Assembly (NCBI GenBank): GCA_009699245.1
Contig: WLOQ01000004.1
Coordinates: 124,001-188,000 of the forward strand
From: Actinomycetota bacterium
GTDB lineage: Bacteria > Actinomycetota > Thermoleophilia > Solirubrobacterales > Solirubrobacteraceae
Length of the DNA: 64,000 bases
Reading direction: 5' to 3'
Part shown: positions 1-12,936 of the stretch, in pieces
Position numbering within the stretch: position 1 is the stretch's first letter
How the letters are laid out: every line of letters begins with the position of its first letter
Notes under the pieces: generated by a model
Databases searched by the model: none
Seen by the model: only the letters and a program-made list of their open reading frames with translations
What the model was told of the DNA's origin: nothing
Made by a program: the position numbers and the translations under genes

Positions 1-462
1 GTCGACGCGGACGGCTTCGTCTCGATCACCGGCCGCAAGAAGGACATCATCATCACCGCGGGGGGCAAGAACATCACGCCCGCCAACCTTGAGAACGACC
101 TCAAGCAGACGCGCTACATCAGCCAGGCGGTCCTCTACGGCGATCGTCGGCCCTACCCGGTGCTGCTCATCACGCTCGACGAGGAAGAGATCGTCCCCTG
201 GGCGACGACCGCCGCCGACCCGCCGATCGAGGACACGTCGATCGCGACGCTCAGCACGCACCCGCAGGTCATCGCGCTGATCCAGGACGAGGTCGATCGC
301 GCCAACGCGCACTACGCCCAGGTGGAGCAGGCGAAGCGCTTCTTCCTGCTCGATCACGACCTCAGCCAAGAGACCGGAGAGCTGACCCCGACGCTCAAGG
401 TCAAGCGCAACGTCGTCAACGAGAAGTACGCGCAGCTCTTCAACGCGCTCTACGAGGACTGA
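1..462 (+). CDS. Long-chain acyl-CoA synthetase (AMP-forming), C-terminal part only
   Basis: The gene enters from the left edge, so only the last 153 residues are seen. The opening stretch contains the hinge motif GRKKDIIITAGGKNI that joins the large and small domains of adenylate-forming acyl-CoA ligases, with the small-domain lysine region (TLKVKRNVV) near the C-terminus. These enzymes activate fatty acids with ATP and CoA. The GGKNITPANLEN wording matches the FadD15-like long-chain class common in actinobacteria. Substrate length cannot be read from this fragment. It ends 22 bases before a small membrane-protein gene on the same strand. Confidence 0.9.
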   Translation, partial: VDADGFVSITGRKKDIIITAGGKNITPANLENDLKQTRYISQAVLYGDRRPYPVLLITLDEEEIVPWATTAADPPIEDTSIATLSTHPQVIALIQDEVDRANAHYAQVEQAKRFFLLDHDLSQETGELTPTLKVKRNVVNEKYAQLFNALYED

Positions 463-484
463 CCGGACGCGTACCCTGCGGGGT

Positions 485-961
485 GTGCGGACGGATCCCA
501 CCGACAACGGGGGCCTCTTCGTCGGCCGGCGGCCGGGGACCGGCCCGCTGCGGCTGCGCGAGGACCCGGGCGAGCGTGACCCGCGCAGTCTCCGCCGCGA
601 CGCCCTGTTTGCGTACGTCCTGCTCGCCCTGATGGTGGTCGTGAATCTGCTCTTCTGGGGGCCGATCCCGCTCGGTTGGCTGTGGATCGTCGCGCACATC
701 GGATTCCTCGCCGAGCGGACATTCCTTGCGGTCATTGTCGCGTTCGCGGCCATCCTCATGACGCTCGTCGTCGCCCTGTCTGTGCTCAAGCGCCTCGATC
801 ACGCCTGGATCCTCGTGCGCCGCGCCGCCGGCATCGACCAGCGCCAGGGCGCAATCGGGCGCATCTTCGCGTACACCGCGCTGGTCGGCGTCAGCCTCTT
901 CGGACTCTGGATGATTCTCGGCGGCGGCCTCGCCGACTCGCTCAACCCCAGCTCCCCCTGA
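485..961 (+). CDS. Small integral membrane protein of unknown function
   Basis: This 158-residue protein starts at a GTG. It has a charged N-terminal 35 residues, then three or four hydrophobic segments: about 40-58 (ending LLFW), 60-75, 78-98 and, after a basic loop, 122-148 (ending in a Gly-rich turn). I recognise no catalytic motif. It lies between the acyl-CoA ligase and an aminotransferase, with only 3 bases to the latter, so these are probably co-transcribed. No function is assigned. The codon pattern and length support a real gene. Confidence 0.65.
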   Translation: MRTDPTDNGGLFVGRRPGTGPLRLREDPGERDPRSLRRDALFAYVLLALMVVVNLLFWGPIPLGWLWIVAHIGFLAERTFLAVIVAFAAILMTLVVALSVLKRLDHAWILVRRAAGIDQRQGAIGRIFAYTALVGVSLFGLWMILGGGLADSLNPSSP

Positions 962-964
962 CGG

Positions 965-2071
965 ATGGGCCTGCGCGACCGTTACCGGCGCTACGAGGCG
1001 CTCACGCCGCAGGAGCTCTCCGCACAGCTGCGCGACGAGGCCGACACGCGCCGCCGCACCGCGCTCGACACGGTCCCGCCGCTCGACCTGCGCAGCACCA
1101 CGTGGCATGAAGTTCCGCCGTCGGTCGTCGTCGACGCGGTGACCTTCGCCGCGCGCGCGGGCCTCCATCGCTATCCGCACAGCGACGCGCCCGATCTGCG
1201 CAATGCCATCGCCCGCATGCACGACCTCCGCGCCGAGCGGATCGCCGTCGGCGAAGGCGCATCGCAGCTGCTCGGCGCGGCCGCGCGCGAGCTCCTCTCC
1301 CCCGGTGACGAACTCCTCACACCCTGGCCCTCGTACCCGCTCTACCCGACGCTCGCGCGGCGCTGCGGGGCAACCGTCGTCCCCGTGCCGGGGTTCGATC
1401 CGGCGGCGCTTCTGGCAGGCGTGACCGACCGCACGCGTCTCCTCCTCCTCTGCAACCCGAACGACCCGACCGGCGACTTCCTGCGCGCCGGCGAGCTCAG
1501 CGCCCTCCTCGATGCGCTGCCGGAGCGCGTTGTGGTGCTGCTCGACGAGGCGCTGCGCGACTTCGTCGATGCCGAGGACGCTGACGCGGCACTGCGCCTC
1601 GTCGATCAGCACCCGCGGATGCTCGTCTTCCGCACCTTCTCGAAGGCCTGGGGCCTCGCCGGCCTGCGCTGCGGCTACGTGGTCGGCGGCCCGCAGAGCG
1701 AGCCGCTGCTCGAGCAGCTCAGCCCGCCGCTCGGCGTTGGGGAGCTCACCCAGGCGGGGATTCTCGAGGCACTCCGGCAGGGACGGGGTCTCGTGGCGCG
1801 GCGCGCCGCACAGGTGACCGTCGAGCGAGAGCGTCTGCGCGAGGCGCTGCGCGGGCTCCCGGTTGAGGTGACTCCGAGCCAGGCACATGTGGTCTGGCTC
1901 GCTGCTCCGGCGCTCGACGGCGCACAGCTCGCCGGGCGCCTCGCCCAGTCGAAGGTGCTCGTCCTCCCGGGCGGCCCGCTGGGTGATCCGCGGCATGTGC
2001 GCGCGACGCTGCAGGACGCCGACGCAACCGACCGCCTCGTCCGCGCGCTCGCCGAGGCCGTGGGCGCCTAG
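965..2071 (+). CDS. Class I/II pyridoxal-phosphate aminotransferase, HisC-like
   Basis: This 368-residue fold-type I aminotransferase has the PLP motifs in order: phosphate-loop region near GEGASQLL (96-103), NPNDPTG (164-170), the Asp of LLDEAL (about 194) and the Schiff-base Lys227 in RTFSKAWGLAGLRCGY. The short length and these motifs fit the histidinol-phosphate/CobD-like group. No histidine or cobalamin gene is nearby, so the donor and substrate are open; aromatic amino acid or histidinol-phosphate transamination are both possible. The stop codon overlaps by two bases the stop of the convergent patatin gene. Confidence 0.85.
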   Translation: MGLRDRYRRYEALTPQELSAQLRDEADTRRRTALDTVPPLDLRSTTWHEVPPSVVVDAVTFAARAGLHRYPHSDAPDLRNAIARMHDLRAERIAVGEGASQLLGAAARELLSPGDELLTPWPSYPLYPTLARRCGATVVPVPGFDPAALLAGVTDRTRLLLLCNPNDPTGDFLRAGELSALLDALPERVVVLLDEALRDFVDAEDADAALRLVDQHPRMLVFRTFSKAWGLAGLRCGYVVGGPQSEPLLEQLSPPLGVGELTQAGILEALRQGRGLVARRAAQVTVERERLREALRGLPVEVTPSQAHVVWLAAPALDGAQLAGRLAQSKVLVLPGGPLGDPRHVRATLQDADATDRLVRALAEAVGA

Positions 2072-3351
2072 CGGCTCGCGCTCGCGTCCGTGCGAGCGTC
2101 GTCGTCCTGCTGCCCCGACTGCCGTAGGAGCGTGCTCGTCGTCTGCTCGAGGATCCTCCGCCAGGCGCGCGTACGCTCGCGCTCGCCCGCGACCTGCTCG
2201 ACGACCTTGCGCACGCGCGTCGCCGAGATCCTGATCCCGTGGCGCGCGAGGATCTCGCGATAGGAGTCGTACTCAGCGGCGAGCCGGTGCGTCACGGACT
2301 CGAAGCCATGGCGTGCGATCGCGACGCGCTTGGTGAAGTCCATGATCGACGTCTCGAACATGAGCTGGTCGTCCGCTGCCGGCTCGATCAGCACGATGTC
2401 GACGTCCGGGTAGCGGGACTTCCACTGGCCGACCGACTCGTGGAGGCGCTGGTGGGCGAGGAGCTTGAAGCTCTGATAGCCGATCTGGGCGAGCCCCATG
2501 TCGCTGACGTGGCGCGGCGCGCCTGGGCGCGCCTCCTTCCCGTTGTAGGGCACCAAGGGGTTGATGACGATCACGAGCTTCGCGCCCGCCTCGACGGCAA
2601 TGTCGACGTTCGTCGTCGAGACGATCCCGCCATCGACGAGTTCGCGCTCGCGCAGCCGTACCGGCTCGAAGACCATCGGGAGCGCGGTCGATGCCCGCAC
2701 GGCCGTGGAGATCGGCACGTCGTCCCAGCCTTCCGTGCCGAAGACGACGCGCTCGCAGCTGTCGAGATCGGTCGCTGTGAGATAGAGCTCCGGCGCGAGG
2801 CCGCGGAAATCGTCGGTGCGCCCAGCCTCGGCGAGGACCCGCTCGAGGTAGCGCTCGATGCCGCGTCCGGAATAGAGCCCTGCTGGAAGGTCATCGGTCA
2901 GCCCGAGCAGCACGTCCATGACCGAGATCGAGCGCCAGTTCGGCGCCAGCTCGCGGGCGAGGCGGGCGACGCGCAGGGGCAGCAGCGCCCCGGTCCGCGC
3001 AAAGCCGAGGACGTTCGGCTTCAGGATCGTGCCGACATCGATGTCAGCGAAGGGCGAGGGCTTCTGATGCGTGACGACGCGCATCATCTCCTCCGGCGTG
3101 ATCCCATTGGCCGCCAATGCGGCCACGAAGGACCCCGCGCTCGTGCCGACATAGACGTCGAACTGGTTCACCGTGCGATTGACGGCAAGGAGGTCGAAGG
3201 CTCGCAGCGCGCCGATCTCATAGACGCCGCCGGTGAAGCCGCCGCCGCCCAGGACGAGCGCGGTCTTCGAGGGCGGCGTGCGGAGCTTCCGCGCCGCGGC
3301 GCGCTTCGGCGCACGGCCCGAAGCCTCGTCGATCCCAACGACTTTTCCCAC
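2068..3351 (-). CDS. Patatin-like phospholipase
   Basis: A 427-residue serine hydrolase of the patatin family, using a Ser-Asp dyad on lipid esters. The oxyanion loop GGGGFTGGVYEIGAL is near residues 35-49, the nucleophile Ser71 lies in VGTSAGS, and the catalytic Asp lies in ELVDGGI. There is no signal peptide, so it probably acts from the cytoplasm. The reading frame stays open upstream, but the extra N-terminal sequence is Arg-rich and overlaps the divergent dacB region, so I place the start at the GTG 34 codons before the glycine loop. Its physiological lipid is unknown. Confidence 0.85.
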   Translation of the reverse strand: MGKVVGIDEASGRAPKRAAARKLRTPPSKTALVLGGGGFTGGVYEIGALRAFDLLAVNRTVNQFDVYVGTSAGSFVAALAANGITPEEMMRVVTHQKPSPFADIDVGTILKPNVLGFARTGALLPLRVARLARELAPNWRSISVMDVLLGLTDDLPAGLYSGRGIERYLERVLAEAGRTDDFRGLAPELYLTATDLDSCERVVFGTEGWDDVPISTAVRASTALPMVFEPVRLRERELVDGGIVSTTNVDIAVEAGAKLVIVINPLVPYNGKEARPGAPRHVSDMGLAQIGYQSFKLLAHQRLHESVGQWKSRYPDVDIVLIEPAADDQLMFETSIMDFTKRVAIARHGFESVTHRLAAEYDSYREILARHGIRISATRVRKVVEQVAGERERTRAWRRILEQTTSTLLRQSGQQDDDARTDASASR

Positions 3352-3442
3352 TAGTTCATCGTACGCCCCACCGCGGCTAGGACGACCTGGGGGATCGCTT
3401 GCACCGGCTCGCGATCCCAACCTCCGGCGGTACCGTTCCCGG

Positions 3443-7526
<4,084 letters not shown>

Positions 7527-7562
7527 CGTCGCCTTCCCATCCTACGAGGAGGGTCGGCCTGT

Positions 7563-8294
7563 TCAGGCGGGGTCTGACGCGTAGCTCACGCCCGTCAACG
7601 TGAGCCCGTGCGGCGGGGCCGTCGGCCCGGCATCGCGGCGGTGCGCACCCTCCAGCAGCCCCGCGAAGTCCTCCAGCTCGCGGCGCCCGGCCGCCACCTG
7701 GAGCATCGTCCCGACAAGGATGCGGTTCATGTGGCGCATGAAGGTGTCGCCCTCGATCTCGAACAGCAGCATGTCGCCCTCGCGCCGCCACTGCGCCGCG
7801 AAGACCTGCCGTCGGAAGCGCACGTGGTAGGTCTCGGTCGGCGTGAACGCGGTGAAGTCGTGTGTCCCCACGAGGAGCTCGGCGCAGGCGACGAGCAACG
7901 ACTCGTTCATCCGCCGTGGCCACCACAGCGCGCGCCCCTCCTCGAGCGCGGACCGTTCACGGCGGCACAGCACGCGGTAGCGGTACGAGCGCGACGCGGC
8001 ATCGCGGCGCGCATCAAAGCCGTCCCGCGCCTCGCTGGAGCGCAGCACGGCGATGTCGCGCGGCAGCACGGCGTTGAGCGCCTCGGCGCGCACGAGCGGC
8101 CCCTCATAGGACGCGACCTGCGCTGAAGCATGAACACCGCGGTCGGTCCGACCGGCGACGGTCAGCTCGACCGGCGCCTGCAGGATCTGCGCGAGCCCCG
8201 CCTCCAGGACCTCCTGGACGGAGCGCAGACCCGGCTGGCGGGCCCAGCCGGCGAACCCGCTGCCGTCGTACTCCAGGTCAAGCCGAACGGTCAT
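7563..8294 (-). CDS. truA: tRNA pseudouridine(38-40) synthase
   Basis: A 243-residue enzyme that isomerises uridines 38-40 in the tRNA anticodon arm. The catalytic Asp51 sits in the canonical AGRTDRGVHA motif. The N-terminal DLEYDGSGFAGW and the C-terminal FEIEGDTFMRHMNRILVG are both family signatures. It follows rplQ after 54 bases, the usual gene order in actinobacteria and firmicutes, and is probably read from the ribosomal operon. Confidence 0.96.
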   Translation of the reverse strand: MTVRLDLEYDGSGFAGWARQPGLRSVQEVLEAGLAQILQAPVELTVAGRTDRGVHASAQVASYEGPLVRAEALNAVLPRDIAVLRSSEARDGFDARRDAASRSYRYRVLCRRERSALEEGRALWWPRRMNESLLVACAELLVGTHDFTAFTPTETYHVRFRRQVFAAQWRREGDMLLFEIEGDTFMRHMNRILVGTMLQVAAGRRELEDFAGLLEGAHRRDAGPTAPPHGLTLTGVSYASDPA

Positions 8295-8348
8295 CCTGAC
8301 CCACAGAGGGCGCCGGGGTCCGGGACGCGGACGACCCGGCGACCGGGA

Positions 8349-8702
8349 CTAGACCAGCTCGATGTAGACCATCTCGGTCGAATCCGACCGACGCGGCCCG
8401 AGCTTGAGGATGCGGGTGTAGCCGCCCGGACGGTCCGCATAGCGCGGAGCGACCTCCTCGAAGAGCTTGTGCACCGCGAACTTGTCCTGACCGAGGGCGG
8501 AGAGCGCCTGACGGCGGGCGTGAAGGTCACCGCGCTTGGCGAGCGTGATGAGCTGCTCGACCTCGGGCTTGACGGCCTTCGCCTTCGCCTCGGTGGTCTT
8601 GATCCGCTCGTGCTCGATGACCTCCTTGCAGAGGTTGCGCAGCAGCGCCTTGCGGTGGGCCGAGTCGCGGCTCAGCTTGTGACGGGTCTTCTGGTGACGC
8701 AT
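8349..8702 (-). CDS. rplQ: 50S ribosomal protein L17
   Basis: A 117-residue large-subunit protein near the peptide exit tunnel. It opens with the family signature [17 protein letters not shown] and continues with [23 protein letters not shown]. The C-terminal half ([23 protein letters not shown]) is also characteristic. It is the last gene of the alpha operon and starts 11 bases after rpoA. Confidence 0.97.
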   Translation of the reverse strand: MRHQKTRHKLSRDSAHRKALLRNLCKEVIEHERIKTTEAKAKAVKPEVEQLITLAKRGDLHARRQALSALGQDKFAVHKLFEEVAPRYADRPGGYTRILKLGPRRSDSTEMVYIELV

Positions 8703-8713
8703 GTGAAGTGCCC

Positions 8714-9679
8714 TCAGTCCTGACGGAGGTCGTACCCGCGTGCCTGCAGGGTTTCGATGACCTCGTCGATCGACTTCTTACCGAAGTTCGGGATGGCGTT
8801 GAGCTCGGCCTCGGACTTCGAGACGAGGTCGCCGATGGTCTGGATGCCTGCCCGCTTGAGGCAGTTGTACGAACGCACGCCGAGCTCGAGCTCCTCGATG
8901 AGGAAGTCGCCGTCGCCATTGCCCGCGGTCGCCATGGCGCCGAAGTTGATGGCGGGGTCGATCTGGGCACCCGGGCCTGCGCGAAGCTCCTCGAGGCGAT
9001 CCGCGTCGGTGAAGATCGCGAGCTGCGAGATGAGGATCTCGGACGCCTCGCGGAGCGCTGCCTTGGGGTCGATCGACCCGTCGGTCTCAATCTCGATCGT
9101 GAGCTTGTCGTAGTCGGTGCGCTGGCCGACGCGCGCCGGCTCGACGGCGTAGGCGACGCGGCGGGCCGGCGAGAAGATCGAGTCGATCGGAATGACGCCG
9201 ATCGGCTGGTCGTCGGTCTTGTTGTCCTCGGCGGGGCGATAGCCGCGACCGCGACCGATCGTGATGTACATCTCGAGCTTCGACTTCTTCTCGAGCGTCG
9301 CGATGTGGGCCTCGGGATTGAGGATCTCGACGCCAGCGGGCAGGTCGATGTCCTTGGCGAGGATGTCGCCGGGGCCCGTGACGACGAGCGGCGCCTCGAT
9401 CTCCGCAGCATCAGAATGCATGCGGACGACGATGCCCTTGAGGTTGAGGATGATGTCGGTGACGTCCTCGGTCACGCCCTTGATGACGGAGAACTCGTGG
9501 GCCACGCCCTCGATGCGCACGCTGGTGACGGCGGCGCCGCCGAGCGAACTGAGCAGCACGCGGCGCAGGGAGTTGCCGTACGTGTAGCCGAAGCCGCGGT
9601 CCAGCGGCTCGATGACAAACGTGCCGTGGCGGTCGTCCACCTCGTCATACGTGGTGGTGGGGATCTGGAAGTCGAGCAT
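8714..9679 (-). CDS. rpoA: DNA-directed RNA polymerase subunit alpha
   Basis: A 321-residue assembly platform of RNA polymerase. The N-terminal domain shows [17 protein letters not shown] (about 31-47), which contacts beta. The C-terminal domain carries [18 protein letters not shown] and the helix-hairpin-helix [14 protein letters not shown] that binds UP elements and activators. The frame is open further upstream, but that part is low-complexity and the ATG at MLDFQ gives the family N-terminus. A strong hairpin lies in the 101-base gap from rpsD. Confidence 0.97.
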   Translation of the reverse strand: MLDFQIPTTTYDEVDDRHGTFVIEPLDRGFGYTYGNSLRRVLLSSLGGAAVTSVRIEGVAHEFSVIKGVTEDVTDIILNLKGIVVRMHSDAAEIEAPLVVTGPGDILAKDIDLPAGVEILNPEAHIATLEKKSKLEMYITIGRGRGYRPAEDNKTDDQPIGVIPIDSIFSPARRVAYAVEPARVGQRTDYDKLTIEIETDGSIDPKAALREASEILISQLAIFTDADRLEELRAGPGAQIDPAINFGAMATAGNGDGDFLIEELELGVRSYNCLKRAGIQTIGDLVSKSEAELNAIPNFGKKSIDEVIETLQARGYDLRQD

Positions 9680-9740
9680 CGGGGCGTGTGTCCTTCGTCG
9701 TAATCGGTCCGGCGGCAGGGCGGGCCGCCGGCGTTCGCGA

Positions 9741-9764
9741 TCCGGTCTGCCGTCGCAGACCGGA
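9741..9764 (-). terminator. Hairpin between rpsD and rpoA
   Basis: A perfect 10-base inverted repeat (TCCGGTCTGC, loop cgtc, GCAGACCGGA). No T-run follows in the direction of transcription. It could weaken read-through, act as a processing site, or lie in a regulatory leader of rpoA. Confidence 0.5.
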
Positions 9765-9780
9765 AGGCTGGGCGCTGGGT

Positions 9781-10401
9781 CTACTTCGAGTACAGCTCGA
9801 CGATGAGCTGCTCCTGCACGGGCGTGGTGATCTCCCGCCGCTCCGGCTGGCGCAGCACCTTCGCCGTCAGCGAGTCGTGATCGGCCTGGAGCCACGCGGG
9901 CACGTTCGCCGTGAGCTCGGTTGCCTCGCGGATGATCGGCTCCGTCGGGCTGCCGGCCTTGAGCGCGACGATGTCGCCCTCGCGGACCTGGTAGCTGGGG
10001 ATGTTCACGCGGCGACCGTTGACCGTCCAGTGTCCGTGACGGACCATCTGGCGGGCCTGGCGGCGCGACCCGGCGAAGCCGAGACGCACGATCACGTTGT
10101 CGAGGCGACGCTCGAGCAGGGTAAGCAGGTTCTCGCCGGTGATGCCCGGCTGACGGCTCGCCTTGTCGTAGTAGCGGCGGAACTGCGCCTCGAGCACGCC
10201 GTAGTAGCGGCGGGCCTTCTGCTTCTCACGAAGCTGGACGCGGTACTCGCTCTGCTTCTGACGACCACGACCGTGGTCACCCGGCGGGTAGGCGCGGCGT
10301 TCGACGCCGCACTTCTCGGTCAGGCAGCGCTCACCCTTGAGGAAGAGCTTCTGCCCTTCGCGGCGGCACTGCTTGCACTGCGGGCTGGTATCTCGAGCCA
10401 T
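9781..10401 (-). CDS. rpsD: 30S ribosomal protein S4
   Basis: A 206-residue 16S rRNA-binding assembly protein. It is the zinc (C+) type: Cys9, Cys12, Cys26 and Cys31 form a four-Cys site at the N-terminus. The S4 RNA-binding domain follows ([19 protein letters not shown], about 94-112). In many bacteria S4 represses its own operon; no specific operator was identified. It lies 9 bases after rpsK. Confidence 0.97.
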   Translation of the reverse strand: MARDTSPQCKQCRREGQKLFLKGERCLTEKCGVERRAYPPGDHGRGRQKQSEYRVQLREKQKARRYYGVLEAQFRRYYDKASRQPGITGENLLTLLERRLDNVIVRLGFAGSRRQARQMVRHGHWTVNGRRVNIPSYQVREGDIVALKAGSPTEPIIREATELTANVPAWLQADHDSLTAKVLRQPERREITTPVQEQLIVELYSK

Positions 10402-10410
10402 GAAAAGTCC

Positions 10411-10806
10411 TCAGACGCGGCGCCGCTTGCGAGGGCGGCAACCGTTGTGGGCCTGCGGGGTGACGTCGCGGACGCTCATGACTTCGAGCCCCGCGGCCTG
10501 CAGCGAGCGGATGGCCGTCTCACGTCCCGAGCCGGGGCCCTTGACGTAGACGTCGACCTTCTGGAGGCCCTGCTCGATGCCCTTGCGTGCAGCGGCATCG
10601 GCCGTGACCTGGGCTGCGAACGGCGTCGACTTGCGGGAGCCCTTGAAACCGGCGCCGCCGGCGGACTCCCAGGCGATGACGTTCCCCTCGCGGTCGGTGA
10701 GGGAGACGATCGTGTTGTTGAAGCTCGTCTTGATGTGGGCCTGACCCACGGGGATGTTCTTCTTGGCCTTGCGGCGGGTGCGCTGCGGGCGCTTCGGTGC
10801 GGGCAT
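10411..10806 (-). CDS. rpsK: 30S ribosomal protein S11
   Basis: A 131-residue protein of the small-subunit platform at the mRNA exit. [19 protein letters not shown] and the C-terminal [18 protein letters not shown] are diagnostic. The N-terminus is short and basic (RTRRKAKK). It lies 12 bases after rpsM. Confidence 0.97.
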   Translation of the reverse strand: MPAPKRPQRTRRKAKKNIPVGQAHIKTSFNNTIVSLTDREGNVIAWESAGGAGFKGSRKSTPFAAQVTADAAARKGIEQGLQKVDVYVKGPGSGRETAIRSLQAAGLEVMSVRDVTPQAHNGCRPRKRRRV

Positions 10807-10818
10807 GCTTGTCGTCCC

Positions 10819-11202
10819 CTACGTCTTCCCGGGCTTCTTCTTGCCGGCAACCTGCATGCGCTTGGGTCCCTTGCGCGTGCGGGCGTTGGTCTTGGTCTTC
10901 TGTCCACGGACGGGAAGGCCACGGCGGTGGCGGATCCCGCGGTAGCACCCGATCTCCATCAGGCGCTTGATGTTCTGCGAGCGCTCGCGCCGCAGGTCAC
11001 CCTCGACGAGGAGGTCGCGGTCGACGAGATCGCGGATCTTGCCGACCTCGTCCTCCGTCAGGTCGCGGACGTACGTGTCACGGCTGATGCCGGCCTCGTC
11101 CAGGATCTTGATGGAGGTCGAACGGCCGATCCCATAAACGTAGGTCAGACCGACTTCGACGCGCTTGTTGAGGGGCACATTGACCCCGGCGATACGTGCC
11201 AT
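10819..11202 (-). CDS. rpsM: 30S ribosomal protein S13
   Basis: A 127-residue protein of the small-subunit head that contacts L5 and the P-site tRNA. It begins [19 protein letters not shown] and contains the helix-two-turn-helix, then the basic tail with [20 protein letters not shown]. Eight bases separate it from rpmJ. Confidence 0.97.
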   Translation of the reverse strand: MARIAGVNVPLNKRVEVGLTYVYGIGRSTSIKILDEAGISRDTYVRDLTEDEVGKIRDLVDRDLLVEGDLRRERSQNIKRLMEIGCYRGIRHRRGLPVRGQKTKTNARTRKGPKRMQVAGKKKPGKT

Positions 11203-11210
11203 CTAGGCGT

Positions 11211-11324
11211 TCACCCCTGCCGCTGCTTGTGCCGCGGGTTCGAGCAGATCACCAGGACCGCCCCATGGCGGCGGATGATCTTGCACTTTTCGCACATCGG
11301 CTTGACCGACGGTCGTACCTTCAT
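11211..11324 (-). CDS. rpmJ: 50S ribosomal protein L36 (zinc type)
   Basis: A 37-residue protein, [17 protein letters not shown] at its start, with zinc ligands Cys11, Cys14, Cys27 and His32. A Shine-Dalgarno-like GAAGGA precedes the ATG. It sits between rpsM and a 157-base gap where infA is normally found. Confidence 0.95.
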   Translation of the reverse strand: MKVRPSVKPMCEKCKIIRRHGAVLVICSNPRHKQRQG

Positions 11325-11481
11325 TGTTCCTTCTTCGTCGATGGTCCGGCGCTCGGCTCTGGCTGCCGCACTGGGCTGCCGCTACCTCCCGCGGATGCAC
11401 GCGAACAGGAACGAACCTGCGACCGCGCGCGGGTGGAAGACATTAGCAGAGCCATGGCGGAGCCTGCGCGCGCGGCGCTCA
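11325..11481 (-). other. Gap where infA is expected; candidate internal promoter
   Basis: This stretch between map and rpmJ is too short (157 bases) for a normal IF-1 gene of about 72 codons, and none of its frames gives an IF-1-like sequence. In minus-strand sense it holds TGCTAATGT (TAATGT at 11440-11445), a possible -10 element for the alpha-operon genes. No convincing -35 was seen. Confidence 0.35.
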
Positions 11482-12249
11482 TCAGCCCTCCATCCCCTGC
11501 TCGTGCCACGGATTGAGGATCAGCGGGCCGTCCTGCGTGACGGCCACGGTGAACTCGAAGTGTGCGGCGAGCGACCCGTCCTGGGAGTGGATCGCCCACC
11601 CATCGGACGCCGTGACGACCTCGTGATGCCCGGTCGTCACCATCGGCTCGATGGCGATCACGACACCCGGCTCCAGGAGCGGCCCCCGTCCAGGATCCCC
11701 GTGGTTGGGGACCTGTGGGTCCTCGTGCAGTTCGCGCCCGACGCCGTGGCCGATGAGCGACCGCACCACGGCGAAGCCCGCAGCCTCGACGCGGGACTGG
11801 ACGGCGAACGAGATGTCGCCGATCCGATTGCCGGGGCGCGCCTGCTCGACCGCGTCGAAGAGCGACGCCTCCGTCACGGCGAGGAGCTGCTCGGCGACCG
11901 GGGAGACGGGACCGACCGGGAAGGTGCAGGCGCCGTCGGAGACCCAGCCGTCGAGCGTCACGCCGATGTCCACGGCGAGGACGTCGCCGCGCTCGAGCCT
12001 GTAGGGCCCCGGGATGCCGTGGACGACCATGTCGTTCGGCGAGGCGCAGATCGAGCCGGGGAAGCCGCGGTACCCCTTGAAGGTCGGGATCGCGCCCTGC
12101 GAGCGGATGTACTTCTCGGCGGCGTCGTCGAGCTCCTTGGTCGAGATGCCCTCGCGGATGAGCCCCGCGATGAGCTGCATCGTGCGCGCGTGGACCGCGC
12201 CGGCGGCGCGCATCTTCTCGATCTCCGCGGGAGTCTTCTTGACGATCAC
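11482..12249 (-). CDS. map: Methionine aminopeptidase, type I
   Basis: A 255-residue enzyme that removes the initiator methionine. The two-metal ligands are visible in order: Asp in LAVDIGV, Asp in VSDGACTF, His in GHGVGRELHEDP, Glu in AIEPM and Glu in AHFEFTVAV. There is no N-terminal zinc-finger or SH3-binding extension, so it is the short type Ia form. It follows adk by 15 bases in the secY-adk-map order usual for actinobacteria. Confidence 0.96.
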   Translation of the reverse strand: MIVKKTPAEIEKMRAAGAVHARTMQLIAGLIREGISTKELDDAAEKYIRSQGAIPTFKGYRGFPGSICASPNDMVVHGIPGPYRLERGDVLAVDIGVTLDGWVSDGACTFPVGPVSPVAEQLLAVTEASLFDAVEQARPGNRIGDISFAVQSRVEAAGFAVVRSLIGHGVGRELHEDPQVPNHGDPGRGPLLEPGVVIAIEPMVTTGHHEVVTASDGWAIHSQDGSLAAHFEFTVAVTQDGPLILNPWHEQGMEG

Positions 12250-12264
12250 GACGGCGAGGGCGGC

Positions 12265-12936
12265 CTAGAAATCGGATTCGCGCTTGAGCGTCGCCAGCGT
12301 GCTGCGCACGTGCTCCGCGACCTGCGACGGGCTCACGGTGGCGTCGATCGACTGGAGGAGGCCACGCTCCTCGTAGTAGCCGACGAGCGGCGCGGTCTGC
12401 TCGTGGTACACGGACAGCCGGCGCAGGACGGTCTCAGGCCGATCGTCGTCACGCTGGACCAGCGGTGTGCCATCGACGTCGTCGACCCCCTCGACCTTGG
12501 GCGGGTCGAAGTCCACGTGGTAGACGCGGCCCGAGGCGCTGACGCGCCGTCCGGAGATCCGCCGCACGATCTCCTCGTCGGCCACGTCGAAGAGCAGCAC
12601 GGTCGTGATGTCGCGCCCGTGCTCGCGCAGCGCGGCGTCGAGCGCCTCCGCCTGCGCGATGGTGCGCGGAAAACCGTCGAGCAGGAAGCCATCGCGTGCG
12701 TCGGCGGAACTCAGGCGATCGCCGATCATCCCGATGATCACGTCATCGGGGACCAGCTCGCCGGCGTCCATGAAGCCCTTGGCCTGCAGGCCGAGAGGCG
12801 TGCCGTCCGCGACGGCCTGGCGCAGCATGTCGCCGGTCGCGATGTACGCGAGATCCTCGTCCTCGCGGATGCGCTCGGCCTGCGTGCCCTTGCCCGACCC
12901 GGGCGGACCCAGGAGGATGAGATTCAGCTCGGCCAT
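12265..12936 (-). CDS. adk: Adenylate kinase
   Basis: A 223-residue enzyme converting AMP and ATP to two ADP. The P-loop [10 protein letters not shown] (10-19), the AMP-binding region, and [16 protein letters not shown] are intact. The LID domain is the long form ([20 protein letters not shown]) and lacks zinc-binding cysteines. Its start codon overlaps the secY stop by one base, implying coupled translation. Confidence 0.97.
   Translation of the reverse strand: MAELNLILLGPPGSGKGTQAERIREDEDLAYIATGDMLRQAVADGTPLGLQAKGFMDAGELVPDDVIIGMIGDRLSSADARDGFLLDGFPRTIAQAEALDAALREHGRDITTVLLFDVADEEIVRRISGRRVSASGRVYHVDFDPPKVEGVDDVDGTPLVQRDDDRPETVLRRLSVYHEQTAPLVGYYEERGLLQSIDATVSPSQVAEHVRSTLATLKRESDF

Noticed and set aside
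440-1996. A 518-codon minus-strand frame opposite the small membrane protein and the aminotransferase
   Set aside because: The plus-strand genes have clear motifs; the minus frame has none.
8295-8348. Possible tRNA or small RNA in the rplQ-truA gap
   Set aside because: Too short for a tRNA and no stable cloverleaf or long hairpin can be drawn.
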